Shown here one piece after another: positions 44,477 to 53,536 of a stretch of DNA of 64,000 bases. Made by a program: the position numbers and the translations under genes. The DNA is from Enterococcus mediterraneensis (GTDB lineage: Bacteria; Bacillota; Bacilli; Lactobacillales; Enterococcaceae). The stretch's first letter is position 1. Each line of letters begins with the position of its first letter. The notes under the pieces were generated by a model that was not told the DNA's origin, did not search any database, and saw only the letters and a list, made by a program, of their open reading frames with translations. Location of the stretch: contig NZ_UWOP01000001.1 in NCBI RefSeq assembly GCF_900604485.1, positions 1,816,369 through 1,880,368 on the forward strand, given 5' to 3'.

Positions 44477-46642
44477 ATGAAAAAAGGGTTGCTGATTTTT
44501 TGCGCGAGTATCTTACTGACCACCTTCTATCCAATAGCCGGACATGCAGAAACGATGGTCGGAGAAGACCTGACGGAATCTACAACAGCGCCGCTGACTA
44601 CAACTGCTGAAACTGTTTCTACGACCAGTACAACCGAAGAAAGCACTGTATCTTCTGAACCGATAGAACAGGAAACTGAAATCGACCAAAGTACAATACC
44701 GGAAGCGACATCTGCACCTGAAATGACGCTCAATGAACAAACCTCAAGTTCTACTCAAGAAACCTCGACTTCCAGTGAAGAAAAACCAAAACTCGAAATC
44801 TCCGCTCAAAAAACCGATCGGCAATATGTAAAAATCAATCGCGCCGCTGTTCTATACACATTGCAGGGAAGCGAACTGATCCCGACAAAAACGTTAGCGG
44901 CCTCCAGCCAGCTATTTAAAACAACAAAAAAAGCACAGGCAGCAGATGGTGAATTTTTAGCGATCTCTGACCAAAAAAACCAAGCACTAGGTTGGGTCAA
45001 AAAAGCTGAAGTGACAGTGCTGAAAGGCAGCTATGAAACAGTCAATCGATATGTCACTATCACGAAAAAAGGATATTCTTTTTGGCAAGATCCGAGTTTT
45101 GCAAAAGAAAATCTGAAAAGTGCTCCCTATTATCAGAAAACACTGCGAGTCGCTGAAGTGTTCCACCATACTAACGGTTCTGATTATTTAGCTATTTATC
45201 GCAATAATGGACAGTTTGTCGGTTATATCAATGCTAGCGGAACAGCCGCTGCACCAGGGCAACAAGGGATCTTTTTAAGCGACAACCAATACGCAACGAT
45301 CACCAGCAAAAATTACACGATCTGGAATAATTTTAACTGGCAGAAAAAAGGGACCAGTGCCGCTTACGCCGGCAAAACAGTCAAAATAAAAGGTCGTTAC
45401 GAGCATTACAACGGATCACGATATTATTCTTTATACGATTCAAAAGGCAAATGGCTGGGCTATATGAATGCCACTGGTCTGAAAGCTACTAAAAATCCGC
45501 AAGGTACTTATCAAAATTACGGCAAGTACGTAACGATCACGAAAAAAAACTATACGATCTGGGGCAGTTTCAACTGGAAAGTAAAGAAAAATACTACCAC
45601 CAAAGTTTCCGGACAGACCTTCTTGGCAAAAGGAAAATACGGCCATTACAACGGCTCTACTTATTATTCACTATACAATAATAAAGGCAAATGGGTAGGA
45701 TATCTCAATGCAAAGGCCGCCTCAGTCGCTAAAAATGCTGGCGGAATCTGGCAAAAAGAAACGAAAAAAGTCCGTGTCGTTAAAAAAAATTATACTCTTT
45801 GGCAGAATTTCAGTTGGCAGAAGCGTGGGAATACTACCAGCTATCATAACCAGATCCTGCAAGTAAAAGGCAAATATCGTCATTTTAACGGTTCAACGTA
45901 TTATTCATTGTATACAACAAACGGCAAATGGTTAGGCTATGGTAATTCCGGTGCTTTTGGTACACCGAATGTCGTTTATTCACAAAAAACGATCAATCGT
46001 TTTGTAAAACTGACGAATGGTTCTGGAAACTTTCTGGCAAATCCTGATCCTTATAGCCGTGCTTTAGGAAAAAAATCTACTTATAAAGGGTATATGGCTC
46101 GAGCTATCAAGGAAGCGAAAACCAACAACGGAACTTTTCTATATCTAGTGATGCCAGGCGGAAATCTCGGCTGGGTCAAATCCAATCAAACGACTAGTGT
46201 ACAGTCTAATTATTGGATGCATACCACTGGCGGCCGTTATCCTTCTTTGAAGGTGAAGAATCTGAATATCCAAGTTTCCGTCAGCAAACAGCGGGTCTAT
46301 ATCCGTTCCGGTTCTAAAACAATCTATACGATGATCTGTTCGACTGGCCTTTGGAATTATCCGACTCCTTACGGTAATTTCCGAATACAAGGAGAAAAAG
46401 GATTGTCCTTCTGGTACGGCGGTTCAGGCGGGGCATATTATCGTTCTTATCATCAGCATGGTGTGTACTTGTTCCACACAGTACCGATCGCTTATCCGGG
46501 AACTACGAATGCCTTTAATGCAAGAGAAGGGGCAAAATTAGGGATGCGGGCATCTCATGGCTGTATCCGTTTATCCGTGCCGGATGCAAAATGGTTCTAC
46601 TATAATATTCCGTATAATACACCGGTCAAGATCTATCATTGA
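44477..46642 (+). CDS. secreted L,D-transpeptidase with repeated wall-binding-like modules
   Basis: 721-aa exported protein. A signal peptide (KKGLLIFCASILLTTFYPIAGHAE) leads into a Ser/Thr/Glu-rich low-complexity linker (about 28-105), then about six related modules of roughly 75-80 residues (about 112-575) marked by YxTITKKNYTIW, HYNGSxYYSLY and GKWLGYxNA. The C-terminal YkuD domain (about 595-721) has the catalytic SHGCIRL near residues 693-699. Such enzymes make 3-3 peptidoglycan cross-links or attach proteins. The modules resemble GW/SH3b wall anchors. No sortase motif is seen. Confidence 0.88.
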   Translation: MKKGLLIFCASILLTTFYPIAGHAETMVGEDLTESTTAPLTTTAETVSTTSTTEESTVSSEPIEQETEIDQSTIPEATSAPEMTLNEQTSSSTQETSTSSEEKPKLEISAQKTDRQYVKINRAAVLYTLQGSELIPTKTLAASSQLFKTTKKAQAADGEFLAISDQKNQALGWVKKAEVTVLKGSYETVNRYVTITKKGYSFWQDPSFAKENLKSAPYYQKTLRVAEVFHHTNGSDYLAIYRNNGQFVGYINASGTAAAPGQQGIFLSDNQYATITSKNYTIWNNFNWQKKGTSAAYAGKTVKIKGRYEHYNGSRYYSLYDSKGKWLGYMNATGLKATKNPQGTYQNYGKYVTITKKNYTIWGSFNWKVKKNTTTKVSGQTFLAKGKYGHYNGSTYYSLYNNKGKWVGYLNAKAASVAKNAGGIWQKETKKVRVVKKNYTLWQNFSWQKRGNTTSYHNQILQVKGKYRHFNGSTYYSLYTTNGKWLGYGNSGAFGTPNVVYSQKTINRFVKLTNGSGNFLANPDPYSRALGKKSTYKGYMARAIKEAKTNNGTFLYLVMPGGNLGWVKSNQTTSVQSNYWMHTTGGRYPSLKVKNLNIQVSVSKQRVYIRSGSKTIYTMICSTGLWNYPTPYGNFRIQGEKGLSFWYGGSGGAYYRSYHQHGVYLFHTVPIAYPGTTNAFNAREGAKLGMRASHGCIRLSVPDAKWFYYNIPYNTPVKIYH

Positions 46643-46660
46643 TTTATGAACTGCTGATTT

Positions 46661-46698
46661 AAAACCAAGGCATGCATATACGCTGTCTTGGTTTTTTG
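46661..46698 (+). terminator. terminator of the L,D-transpeptidase gene
   Basis: AAAACCAAG (46661-46669) pairs with CTTGGTTTT (46687-46695), and a T-run follows. Confidence 0.75.
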
Positions 46699-46710
46699 TC
46701 TTGACAAAGA

Positions 46711-46770
46711 TTGACAAACACTTTTACAGCGCTTACTATATCGTTATGTGATATATCGCTTGTTGACATA
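46711..46770 (+). promoter_or_regulatory. promoter and probable PadR operator
   Basis: TTGACA (46711-46716), a 17-base spacer and TACTAT (46734-46739). Immediately downstream, TATGT (46745-46749) and ACATA (46766-46770) form an ATGT/ACAT-type inverted repeat typical of PadR regulators, overlapping the region before the padR start. Confidence 0.55.
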
Positions 46771-46790
46771 TATTTTGGAGGTGGAAAGCA

Positions 46791-47138
46791 ATGGAAGAAG
46801 CGTTGACAGATTCGACGTATTTGATATTACTCGCATTGCTCAAACCGCAGCACGGATATGCAATCATGAAAGAGATCAGCAAACTGACCCACGGAGCTTT
46901 TGAGATTGGGCCGGCAAGTATGTACACGATTTTGAAAAGATTGCAGGCACATGAAATGATTCAACTGGAAGAAAGCAATGATCGAAAAAAAATTTATCGT
47001 ATCACGCAAAAAGGAAGAAATACTCTGGTCCGAGAAATTGAACGACGACGATTATTTTATAAGGCGGGAGCTGACTTGATGTCAGAAATCGAAGGGCAAG
47101 AAAAAGGAGTATCTACAAAACAGCAAATGGATCACTGA
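46791..47138 (+). CDS. PadR family transcriptional regulator
   Basis: 115-aa winged-helix repressor. The conserved PadR start is visible (STYLILLALLKPQHGYAIMKEI), with the recognition region IGPASMYTILKRLQAHEMI and a C-terminal dimerisation helix. GGAGGTGG precedes ATG 46791. It lies 50 bases upstream of an ABC exporter pair, the standard arrangement for PadR regulators of drug or peptide export. Confidence 0.9.
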   Translation: MEEALTDSTYLILLALLKPQHGYAIMKEISKLTHGAFEIGPASMYTILKRLQAHEMIQLEESNDRKKIYRITQKGRNTLVREIERRRLFYKAGADLMSEIEGQEKGVSTKQQMDH

Positions 47139-47188
47139 TCTATTGCAGCTAATCATATTATGTAGTGATGGTCAGAAGGAGGAGCAAC

Positions 47189-48088
47189 ATGTTAGAAGCA
47201 AAGCATTTAGTCAAGACATTCGGCAGTTATACCGCTGTCGACGATCTGTCGTTTAACATTCAGGACGGGCAGATCATGGGATTGATCGGACAAAACGGAG
47301 CAGGAAAAACCACAACGTTTCGTTTGATTTTAGATTTCCTTAAAGCTGAACACGGCGAAGTATTATGGAACGGCAAGCCATTAAGTGCAAAAGAATACAA
47401 TATCATCGGCTATTTACCGGAAGAAAGAGGACTGTATCCAAAGTCGTCGATTCAAGAACAATTGATCTACTTTGCTCGTCTACGAGGAAAGTCCAAACAA
47501 GAGATCGAGCCGAAGATCGATGAATGGATGGAAAAATTCCAAGTCAAAGGCAAGAAAACGGATAAAGTCAAATCGTTGTCTAAAGGGAATCAGCAAAAGG
47601 TCCAGCTGATCGCTACACTGATCCACGAACCGAAATTAGTAATCTTAGACGAACCTTTCAGCGGATTGGATCCGGTAAACGCGGAATTGTTGAAAAACGG
47701 TATTCTGGAGTTGAAAGAGAAAGGATCTTGCGTCATTTTTTCCAGTCATAATATGGATAATGTGGAAAAAATCTGCGACCATCTGATCATGCTGAAAAAT
47801 GGACAAACAGTCCTTAACGGGAAAGTCCATGAGATTCGAGAATCTTTCGGTCGAACGAAAGTCTTTTTAGAATCCGATTTATCGAAAGAAAATGTTCAAG
47901 AGATCGCAGGGGTGCGTGACGTGAAGCAAAGAGAAGACGGCAGTTTGGAGATCACTTTGGAAGATCCGGATGCCGGAAAAGAAATATTTGCACAGGCGAC
48001 AAAATCCGGCTATATCCCAATGTTCAACCAACAACCGCCAACACTGGAAGAGATCTTCAAATGGAAAGCAGGTGCCGTTCATGGATAA
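47189..48088 (+). CDS. ABC transporter ATPase (NatA-like)
   Basis: 299-aa ATPase with Walker A GQNGAGKTT near residues 38-46, signature LSKGNQQKVQ near 131-140, and Walker B LVILDEPFSGLDP near 151-163. The C-terminal region resembles DrrA/NatA ATPases. ATG 47189 follows GGAGGAG; an earlier in-frame ATG at 47165 lacks a site. It overlaps the permease by eight bases. The exported substrate is unknown. Confidence 0.9.
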   Translation: MLEAKHLVKTFGSYTAVDDLSFNIQDGQIMGLIGQNGAGKTTTFRLILDFLKAEHGEVLWNGKPLSAKEYNIIGYLPEERGLYPKSSIQEQLIYFARLRGKSKQEIEPKIDEWMEKFQVKGKKTDKVKSLSKGNQQKVQLIATLIHEPKLVILDEPFSGLDPVNAELLKNGILELKEKGSCVIFSSHNMDNVEKICDHLIMLKNGQTVLNGKVHEIRESFGRTKVFLESDLSKENVQEIAGVRDVKQREDGSLEITLEDPDAGKEIFAQATKSGYIPMFNQQPPTLEEIFKWKAGAVHG

Positions 48089-49334
48089 ATTTTGGATCAT
48101 CGCTAGCGATGTTTATAAAAAGAATGTCAAATCGATCTCTTTTCTGATCATGATCTTGATCCCGTTCATCGCGTTGGGTGTGTTTTATCTGGCCGGGATC
48201 TTTGCCGGAAATTCTTCGGAGATCAAAACGATCGGTGTCTACTCGCAACAAACACAATTAGCCAAAGCATTAGCTGAAAGTGATAACGATGATTATCATT
48301 TTAAAGCGCTGGATTCTGAAAAAAATGCACAAGAACAGTTGAAAGATGAAAAAATCGATGCATATATCGTGTTGGATGCTGAGACTGACAATGTCAAAGG
48401 GACGCTTTACAGCGAATCTTCCCTCGGGCAAACAACCGAAACTCTTATCCAGCAGATATTAACCAATCTGCAAAGCACCGCGCGGGCACAATCCCTTGGT
48501 CTGAATTCAGAACAGGTAGCCAGTTTAGTTCAACCGGCTGATTTTACGAAACAAAAAGTCAGCTTTGCCGAAGACGGACAAATGGAAGTTGGGGAAGACA
48601 ATAGCACCACTCAATATATCGTAAGTTATGTCGGGACTATCGTGTTGTTTATGTTTATCATCACCTATGCCCAGATCATTGCCCAAGAGATCGCTTCTGA
48701 AAAAGGAACCAGAATCATGGAAGTTATTCTTTCAAGTACAAAAGCGCAGACCCATTTTTACGGCAAGCTGACCGGTGTTCTGCTAGTCGCACTGACACAA
48801 ATCGGGTTGTATGGACTGATCTTTGGCGTAAGCTATTCAAGGATCAAAGAAATGGAATTTGCCAAACCATTGTTGGAAAACCTTTCTTTAGATAATATTT
48901 TTGGCCCCTTCTTGTACTTTACTATCATCTTTATCATATTAGGTGTATTGATTTATTCTGTTTTGGCTGCCCTTTGCGGATCATTAGTGAACAAAGCGGA
49001 AGACACCGCCAAAGCCATCATGCCGGTGACCTATCTTTCATTGGCAGGGTATATGCTGGGCTTGATTTTAGGTGCGGCGGATCCTACCAATGTGATCATT
49101 CGCGTGACGTCTTATATTCCGTTCATCTCTTCTTATATCATGCCGATTCGTTTGGCGAATGACACAGTATCAGTCGGCGGTGCGGCGATCTCTGTTGTGA
49201 TTTTAGCAGTTGCGACGATCGTTTTGATGCTGGCTTCTGCACGGATGTATAAATCTAACGTCTTGATCTACAATGAAAATGGCGTCTGGTCCGCATTGAA
49301 ACAATCTTTCTCATTGATGAAAAATGAAAAATAG
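48081..49334 (+). CDS. ABC-2 type transporter permease (NatB-like)
   Basis: 417-aa membrane protein. A first helix (ISFLIMILIPFIALGVFYL) is followed by a large extracytoplasmic domain (about 45-180), then five or six helices. The layout matches NatB/YhaP-type exporters, which move sodium, drugs or peptides. ATG 48081 overlaps the ATPase gene; a longer in-frame start at 47970 is rejected as it lies deep inside that gene. Confidence 0.87.
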   Translation: MDKFWIIASDVYKKNVKSISFLIMILIPFIALGVFYLAGIFAGNSSEIKTIGVYSQQTQLAKALAESDNDDYHFKALDSEKNAQEQLKDEKIDAYIVLDAETDNVKGTLYSESSLGQTTETLIQQILTNLQSTARAQSLGLNSEQVASLVQPADFTKQKVSFAEDGQMEVGEDNSTTQYIVSYVGTIVLFMFIITYAQIIAQEIASEKGTRIMEVILSSTKAQTHFYGKLTGVLLVALTQIGLYGLIFGVSYSRIKEMEFAKPLLENLSLDNIFGPFLYFTIIFIILGVLIYSVLAALCGSLVNKAEDTAKAIMPVTYLSLAGYMLGLILGAADPTNVIIRVTSYIPFISSYIMPIRLANDTVSVGGAAISVVILAVATIVLMLASARMYKSNVLIYNENGVWSALKQSFSLMKNEK

Positions 49335-49411
49335 TTTCCCAAAAAGCTTCTTAGTTTATTGATGCTGGGGGTTCATTTACTTAAAAGTACCAACTGAAAT
49401 GTGAATAAAAA

Positions 49412-49477
49412 ACTCCCAACGAGAGTATGATACCGGCATATCAAGCCGTGCATACACTATCGTTGGGAGTTTTTTTA
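49412..49477. terminator. bidirectional terminator
   Basis: ACTCCCAACGA (49412-49422) pairs with TCGTTGGGAGT (49460-49470). An inner GTATG/CATAC pair extends the fold, and T-runs occur on both strands. It serves both the exporter (+) and the following minus-strand gene. Confidence 0.85.
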
Positions 49478-49498
49478 TGTGTTTGTTTTGATAATTCG

Positions 49499-50206
49499 TT
49501 AAAATTCATGAACAAAAAAATCAAAAATACTTTGTTCGCTAGGGATCACGGCATGAGCCAATTCTGGATGCCATTGGATACCCATGATTTTTTTCGCGGT
49601 GCTCTCGATGCCTTCGATGATTCCGTCAGGAGCAGAGGCAGTCACGACAAAGCCGTCTGCCAATTGATCAATCGCCTGATGATGGAATGAATTGACGCTG
49701 TAATTAGTACCAACGATTTTTGCCAACCGACTTTCAGGGGCGACTTGGATCGTATGGGTAGGGATCTGAAAAGGTGTCGGCAGCTGATCATGTTTTATCG
49801 CATGCTCTTTTAGTGAAAGGTCTTGCAGCAATGTACCCCCGAAAGCGACATTTAACAACTGCATACCGCGACAGACACCAAAAATAGGTTTGTCCTGCTT
49901 CAACGCTTCTTGGATCAAAGCAATCTCGAAGCGGTCTCTAGCAGGATAGACAGCTCCCAGTTTTTGATGAGGCGCTTGGTGATAAAACTCTGGCGCCACA
50001 TCCTGACCGCCAGTCAATAATAATTTATCGATACTGGAAATATAGTATTGGATCGTTTCTGGATCTTCTGTAATGGGCAAGATCACTGCGATACCCCCTG
50101 CTTGCTGGATACCGTCAACAAAACTTTTTGGCGTGTAAGCAGTCCAATGGGCGTCCGGTACGCTCATAAAATGATCGTTGCCGCCAATTCCGACAACAGG
50201 TTTCAT
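49499..50206 (-). CDS. gamma-glutamyl-gamma-aminobutyrate hydrolase family protein (peptidase C26)
   Basis: 235-aa class I glutamine amidotransferase-like hydrolase. The catalytic Cys lies in FGVCRGMQLLNVAFGG near residues 112-127, and the His/Glu pair in MGIQWHPELAH near 213-223. The family includes PuuD, which splits gamma-glutamyl-GABA in putrescine breakdown; with no other puu gene here, the substrate is open. ATG 50206 follows AGGAGCG, better than TTG 50212. Confidence 0.85.
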   Translation of the reverse strand: MKPVVGIGGNDHFMSVPDAHWTAYTPKSFVDGIQQAGGIAVILPITEDPETIQYYISSIDKLLLTGGQDVAPEFYHQAPHQKLGAVYPARDRFEIALIQEALKQDKPIFGVCRGMQLLNVAFGGTLLQDLSLKEHAIKHDQLPTPFQIPTHTIQVAPESRLAKIVGTNYSVNSFHHQAIDQLADGFVVTASAPDGIIEGIESTAKKIMGIQWHPELAHAVIPSEQSIFDFFVHEF

Positions 50207-50224
50207 AACCAACGCTCCTAAAAT

Positions 50225-50599
50225 TTATTTTTCTCGAATCACTTCGATTTTATACCCGTCTGGATCTACTACAAAATAGTAAGAAGGAGCAGTTCCTGGC
50301 AAGCCTTTTAGATCAGTGACTTCAAGTCCTTTTGATTTATGTTCTTCATGAAGTTTTTCCAAATCAGAAGTTGCGATAGCGATATGACCGTAGCCGTCCC
50401 CTAAATCATAGGCTTCATGATCGTAATTATAGGTTAGTTCTAATTCGTAAGAATCATTTGGTAATGTCAAATAAACAAGGGTGAATTTATTTTCAGGGAA
50501 ATCACGGCGGCGGTTTTCTTCAAAACCAAACGCTTGCTGATAGAAATTTAATGATTCCTCCAAATTTTTTACGCGAACACAAGTATGTGCCATTTTCAT
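50225..50599 (-). CDS. gloA: lactoylglutathione lyase / glyoxalase I family protein
   Basis: 124-aa vicinal-oxygen-chelate protein. Both babba halves are present, with metal ligands in MAHTCVRVKNLEES, DSYELELTYN, GYGHIAIATSDLE and GYKIEVIRE (two His, two Glu). This full set supports true methylglyoxal-detoxifying glyoxalase I activity. ATG 50599 gives proper spacing to AAAGG. It is 18 bases from the amidotransferase-like gene downstream. Confidence 0.88.
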   Translation of the reverse strand: MKMAHTCVRVKNLEESLNFYQQAFGFEENRRRDFPENKFTLVYLTLPNDSYELELTYNYDHEAYDLGDGYGHIAIATSDLEKLHEEHKSKGLEVTDLKGLPGTAPSYYFVVDPDGYKIEVIREK

Positions 50600-50762
50600 A
50601 ATAATCATCCTTTCGATACATTTTCTTCATCTTATCATAGTCCAAGAGTGTTGATAAGGATTACGCCTAAAATCCAAGGGTGTGAATATTCTGATAAATT
50701 TCTTGTGAAATATTTCTATATTGAGTAGAATAGGAGGTATTCAAAGTCATGGAGGGGAATCG

Positions 50763-51209
50763 ATGGAACATCCAGTTTTTGGAAAAAAGGAAGAAAAAGA
50801 GTATACAGCACGCTATGGCGCTTATATCGTGATTGGCAGAAAGAACAATGAGGAGATCATATTGGTACAAGCACCAAACGGAGCATTTTTCTTGCCTGGT
50901 GGAGAAATCGAAAAAGGCGAGACCCATGAAATGGCTATTGATCGTGAAATGCTGGAAGAATTGGGGTTTAAGGTGGAAATCGGCGCGTACTTGGGAGAAG
51001 CGGTGGAATATTTTTATTCCAGTCATCGCGACACTTATTATTATCATCCCGGATATTTTTATTGTGCCGCGCGTTGGGAAAAAATCGCAGAACCGACGGA
51101 AACGACCAATCATATCTCTTGGCACAGTATCGATGACGCCATGCTGCTGTTAAAACGGGGCAGTCATCGCTGGGCAGTCCAACAGTGGTTGAAGCAGGAG
51201 AACAAATAG
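50763..51209 (+). CDS. Nudix hydrolase
   Basis: 148-aa protein with a complete Nudix box: GGEIEKGETHEMAIDREMLEE at about residues 50-70 matches Gx5Ex7REUxEExGU (with G at the next positions). Nudix proteins hydrolyse nucleoside diphosphates linked to another moiety; the substrate is unknown. ATG 50763 follows GGAGGGG; an earlier in-frame ATG at 50721 has no such site. Confidence 0.88.
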   Translation: MEHPVFGKKEEKEYTARYGAYIVIGRKNNEEIILVQAPNGAFFLPGGEIEKGETHEMAIDREMLEELGFKVEIGAYLGEAVEYFYSSHRDTYYYHPGYFYCAARWEKIAEPTETTNHISWHSIDDAMLLLKRGSHRWAVQQWLKQENK

Positions 51210-51216
51210 AGAAAAA

Positions 51217-51257
51217 AACAGCTCCAGCAGTCAAATGATTGCTGAAGCTGTTTTTGT
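51217..51257 (+). terminator. terminator of the Nudix gene
   Basis: AAACAGCTCCAGCA pairs with TGCTGAAGCTGTTT with one mismatch, then a short T-run. Confidence 0.75.
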
Positions 51258-51343
51258 GATGATTTCAGTAACAGTTTAAACAAAGTCGCTAAATTACTTT
51301 TGTTTTTTTAGTGTTGATTCATAGCTCTGTGTTTTTAATACTT

Positions 51344-52156
51344 TTAAAGCACAAATTTGCGAAATGCTTCAGCAACGCCGTCTTCGTCATTGGTGCCGAT
51401 CGTTACATAATCAGCGGCGTTTTTGACTAATGGGATCGCATTTTTCATGGCGACACCAACACCGGCGTATTCGATCATCGTCAAATCATTTTCGTTATCA
51501 CCGATCGCCATGATTTCATCCTGTTCTAGACCCAAATGTTCAGCAAGGCTTGCCAATGCCGCACCTTTGCTGGCTTTTTTATTCAGCACTTCTAAATAAA
51601 AAGGCGCACTTTTGACAACGGTGTATTTTTCCCGGAAAGATTGAGGAAGTTTCGCGATCGCGGCGTCTAAGATCTCTTGTTCATCGATCATCATGATTTT
51701 AATCATTTCGATATCTTCTTGCATCTCTTCTTGTGTTCGGTATTTTACCGGCATGTTGACTAAAAAGGATTCATAAATCGTATAAGGACTAAGGTCGCGA
51801 TTGGCAGTATAAATCGCGTCTTTGCCGGAAACATGCAGGTGGACGCCTAATTTGCGGGCCATTACTTCGATCTCTAAATAATCTTCATAGGTCAATTCAT
51901 AAGCAGAAATCACTTCTTCGGATGCTACTGATTGAACGAGTGAGCCATTATAAGTAATGACATAATCATCTTTGCCAGTCAGTTGGAGAAGCTCTAGTTC
52001 AGGCTGTACGCCCGGCAATGGTCGGCCGGTACACAACACGACTTTGACTCCGTTTCGATGAGCTTCTTGTAAAGCTTTTTTCACATTTTCGGTCAATTCC
52101 CGTTTGCTGTTGACCAAAGTACCATCGATATCGATGGCGACTAATTTGATTGACAT
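51344..52156 (-). CDS. Cof-type HAD superfamily hydrolase
   Basis: 270-aa phosphatase. The HAD motifs are present: motif I AIDIDGTLVNS (nucleophile Asp near residue 8), motif II VVLCTGRP, the conserved lysine in KKASKGAALASLAEHLG, and motif IV IMAIGDNENDLTMIEYAG. The Cof class acts on sugar phosphates, flavin or pyridoxal phosphates; the substrate is not readable. It ends the minus-strand run lipL-like, HD, Cof. Confidence 0.88.
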   Translation of the reverse strand: MSIKLVAIDIDGTLVNSKRELTENVKKALQEAHRNGVKVVLCTGRPLPGVQPELELLQLTGKDDYVITYNGSLVQSVASEEVISAYELTYEDYLEIEVMARKLGVHLHVSGKDAIYTANRDLSPYTIYESFLVNMPVKYRTQEEMQEDIEMIKIMMIDEQEILDAAIAKLPQSFREKYTVVKSAPFYLEVLNKKASKGAALASLAEHLGLEQDEIMAIGDNENDLTMIEYAGVGVAMKNAIPLVKNAADYVTIGTNDEDGVAEAFRKFVL

Positions 52157-52165
52157 AATTTCCTC

Positions 52166-53536
52166 CTAAAATGTGGATTCTACTAAAGCGCCATTATGAA
52201 TATGGCTGGCGAATTCTCGGTAAGTATCGCTAAACAAATCATAATTGTCTTGCGTGGAAGGGTCAACCATTTCTTTTGGAAAGTAAAACCGCTGATCGAT
52301 CTGTTCTTGTCCGGCGAGTGCAGAGACTAATTGGCTGACCTTGGAAAGTTCCAACAGACTGCCGTCTTTTTGCTGCAATTCGATCTGGGTCCGATGTTTG
52401 CCTAATTCAGGGCGATAAAAATCATAAGGCAAATCATAGCTTGAGTTGATCGCCGTATAATATTTTGGATTGAAACCGACACGTTCTACCAGATCCCGCA
52501 ATTTTTCAATCAGCGGCAACTGATTTTCACCAGTGAAGGATGCGGATTTCAACGGTTTGCGATTTAGCCAGCGTTTTGCCAAGTCGCTCAGCACTACATC
52601 ACTTTCTTCGCTCCATTGGATGAAATAGGTCGTTAGAACGCCATCGTCCAATTTCAGGTAATCTTCCAATGTGAATTGCTGCTTCAAAAATGGCAGCATC
52701 AGTTGCGAATGATGTTCAAAAATTTCCGGTGTTTCTTGGAAAAGTTCATGAGCACGATTCAAAAGATGTTCCAACAGGACTTCCATACTCCGGGAAACCG
52801 CATGGAAATATACTTGTACATACATTTGATAGCGGCTGACAATATAATCTTCTACCGCATGCATCCCGTTCATGGAAAATGCGATCCCGCCTTCATAGGG
52901 ACGGATCACCCGCAAAATACGAGTTAGATCGAACGTTCCATACTCAGTACCAGTGTAATAGGCATCTCTTAACAGATAATCCATCCGATCCGCATCGATC
53001 TGGCTGGAGATCATTTGGACGACTTGAGGATTGGGATATGTTTTCGTGATCACACTGGCAACTTTTTCAGGAAAGCCTTCTTCGACCCGATTCAAGATTT
53101 GATAGACTTCTGTTTGCGGCGACGTGATGATCTCCACCGTGATGGCTTCATGATTGGTTTGAAAAATGTGCTCAAAGGTATGGGAAAACGCGCCATGTCC
53201 CACATCATGCAATAATGCTGCACAAAGCGTCACCAGACGTTCTTGGTCATCCCAACCGCCAGCACCGATTTTTTCGCGGGAAAAGTTCCGCTGGAAAATA
53301 TCGCAGATGCGTCGGGAAATCTCATAAACTCCTAACGAATGGGAGAAACGGCTGTGTTCCGCGCCGTGAAATGTATAAGAAGTCGTGCCTAGTTGTTTGA
53401 TTCGACGTAAGCGTTGGACTTCTTTTGAATTGATCAGATCTAAAATCACTTGGTGTTGGACATGGATATAATTATGGACTGGATCGCGGAAAACTTTTTC
53501 GATCGGCAGCAGCTGGTATTTATAAGGTATCGTCAT
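52166..53536 (-). CDS. HD-domain phosphohydrolase (dNTPase-like, YwfO type)
   Basis: 456-aa protein. The HD motif lies in HSRFSHSLGVYEISRRI and LCAALLHDVGHGAFSHTFEH near residues 60-135, with a later Asp in QIDADRMDYLLRD. It resembles the Enterococcus/Bacillus HD proteins that hydrolyse deoxynucleoside triphosphates and assemble as tetramers. ATG 53536 follows AAGGAGCTTATTG and overlaps the end of the lipoate-ligase-like gene. Confidence 0.88.
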   Translation of the reverse strand: MTIPYKYQLLPIEKVFRDPVHNYIHVQHQVILDLINSKEVQRLRRIKQLGTTSYTFHGAEHSRFSHSLGVYEISRRICDIFQRNFSREKIGAGGWDDQERLVTLCAALLHDVGHGAFSHTFEHIFQTNHEAITVEIITSPQTEVYQILNRVEEGFPEKVASVITKTYPNPQVVQMISSQIDADRMDYLLRDAYYTGTEYGTFDLTRILRVIRPYEGGIAFSMNGMHAVEDYIVSRYQMYVQVYFHAVSRSMEVLLEHLLNRAHELFQETPEIFEHHSQLMLPFLKQQFTLEDYLKLDDGVLTTYFIQWSEESDVVLSDLAKRWLNRKPLKSASFTGENQLPLIEKLRDLVERVGFNPKYYTAINSSYDLPYDFYRPELGKHRTQIELQQKDGSLLELSKVSQLVSALAGQEQIDQRFYFPKEMVDPSTQDNYDLFSDTYREFASHIHNGALVESTF

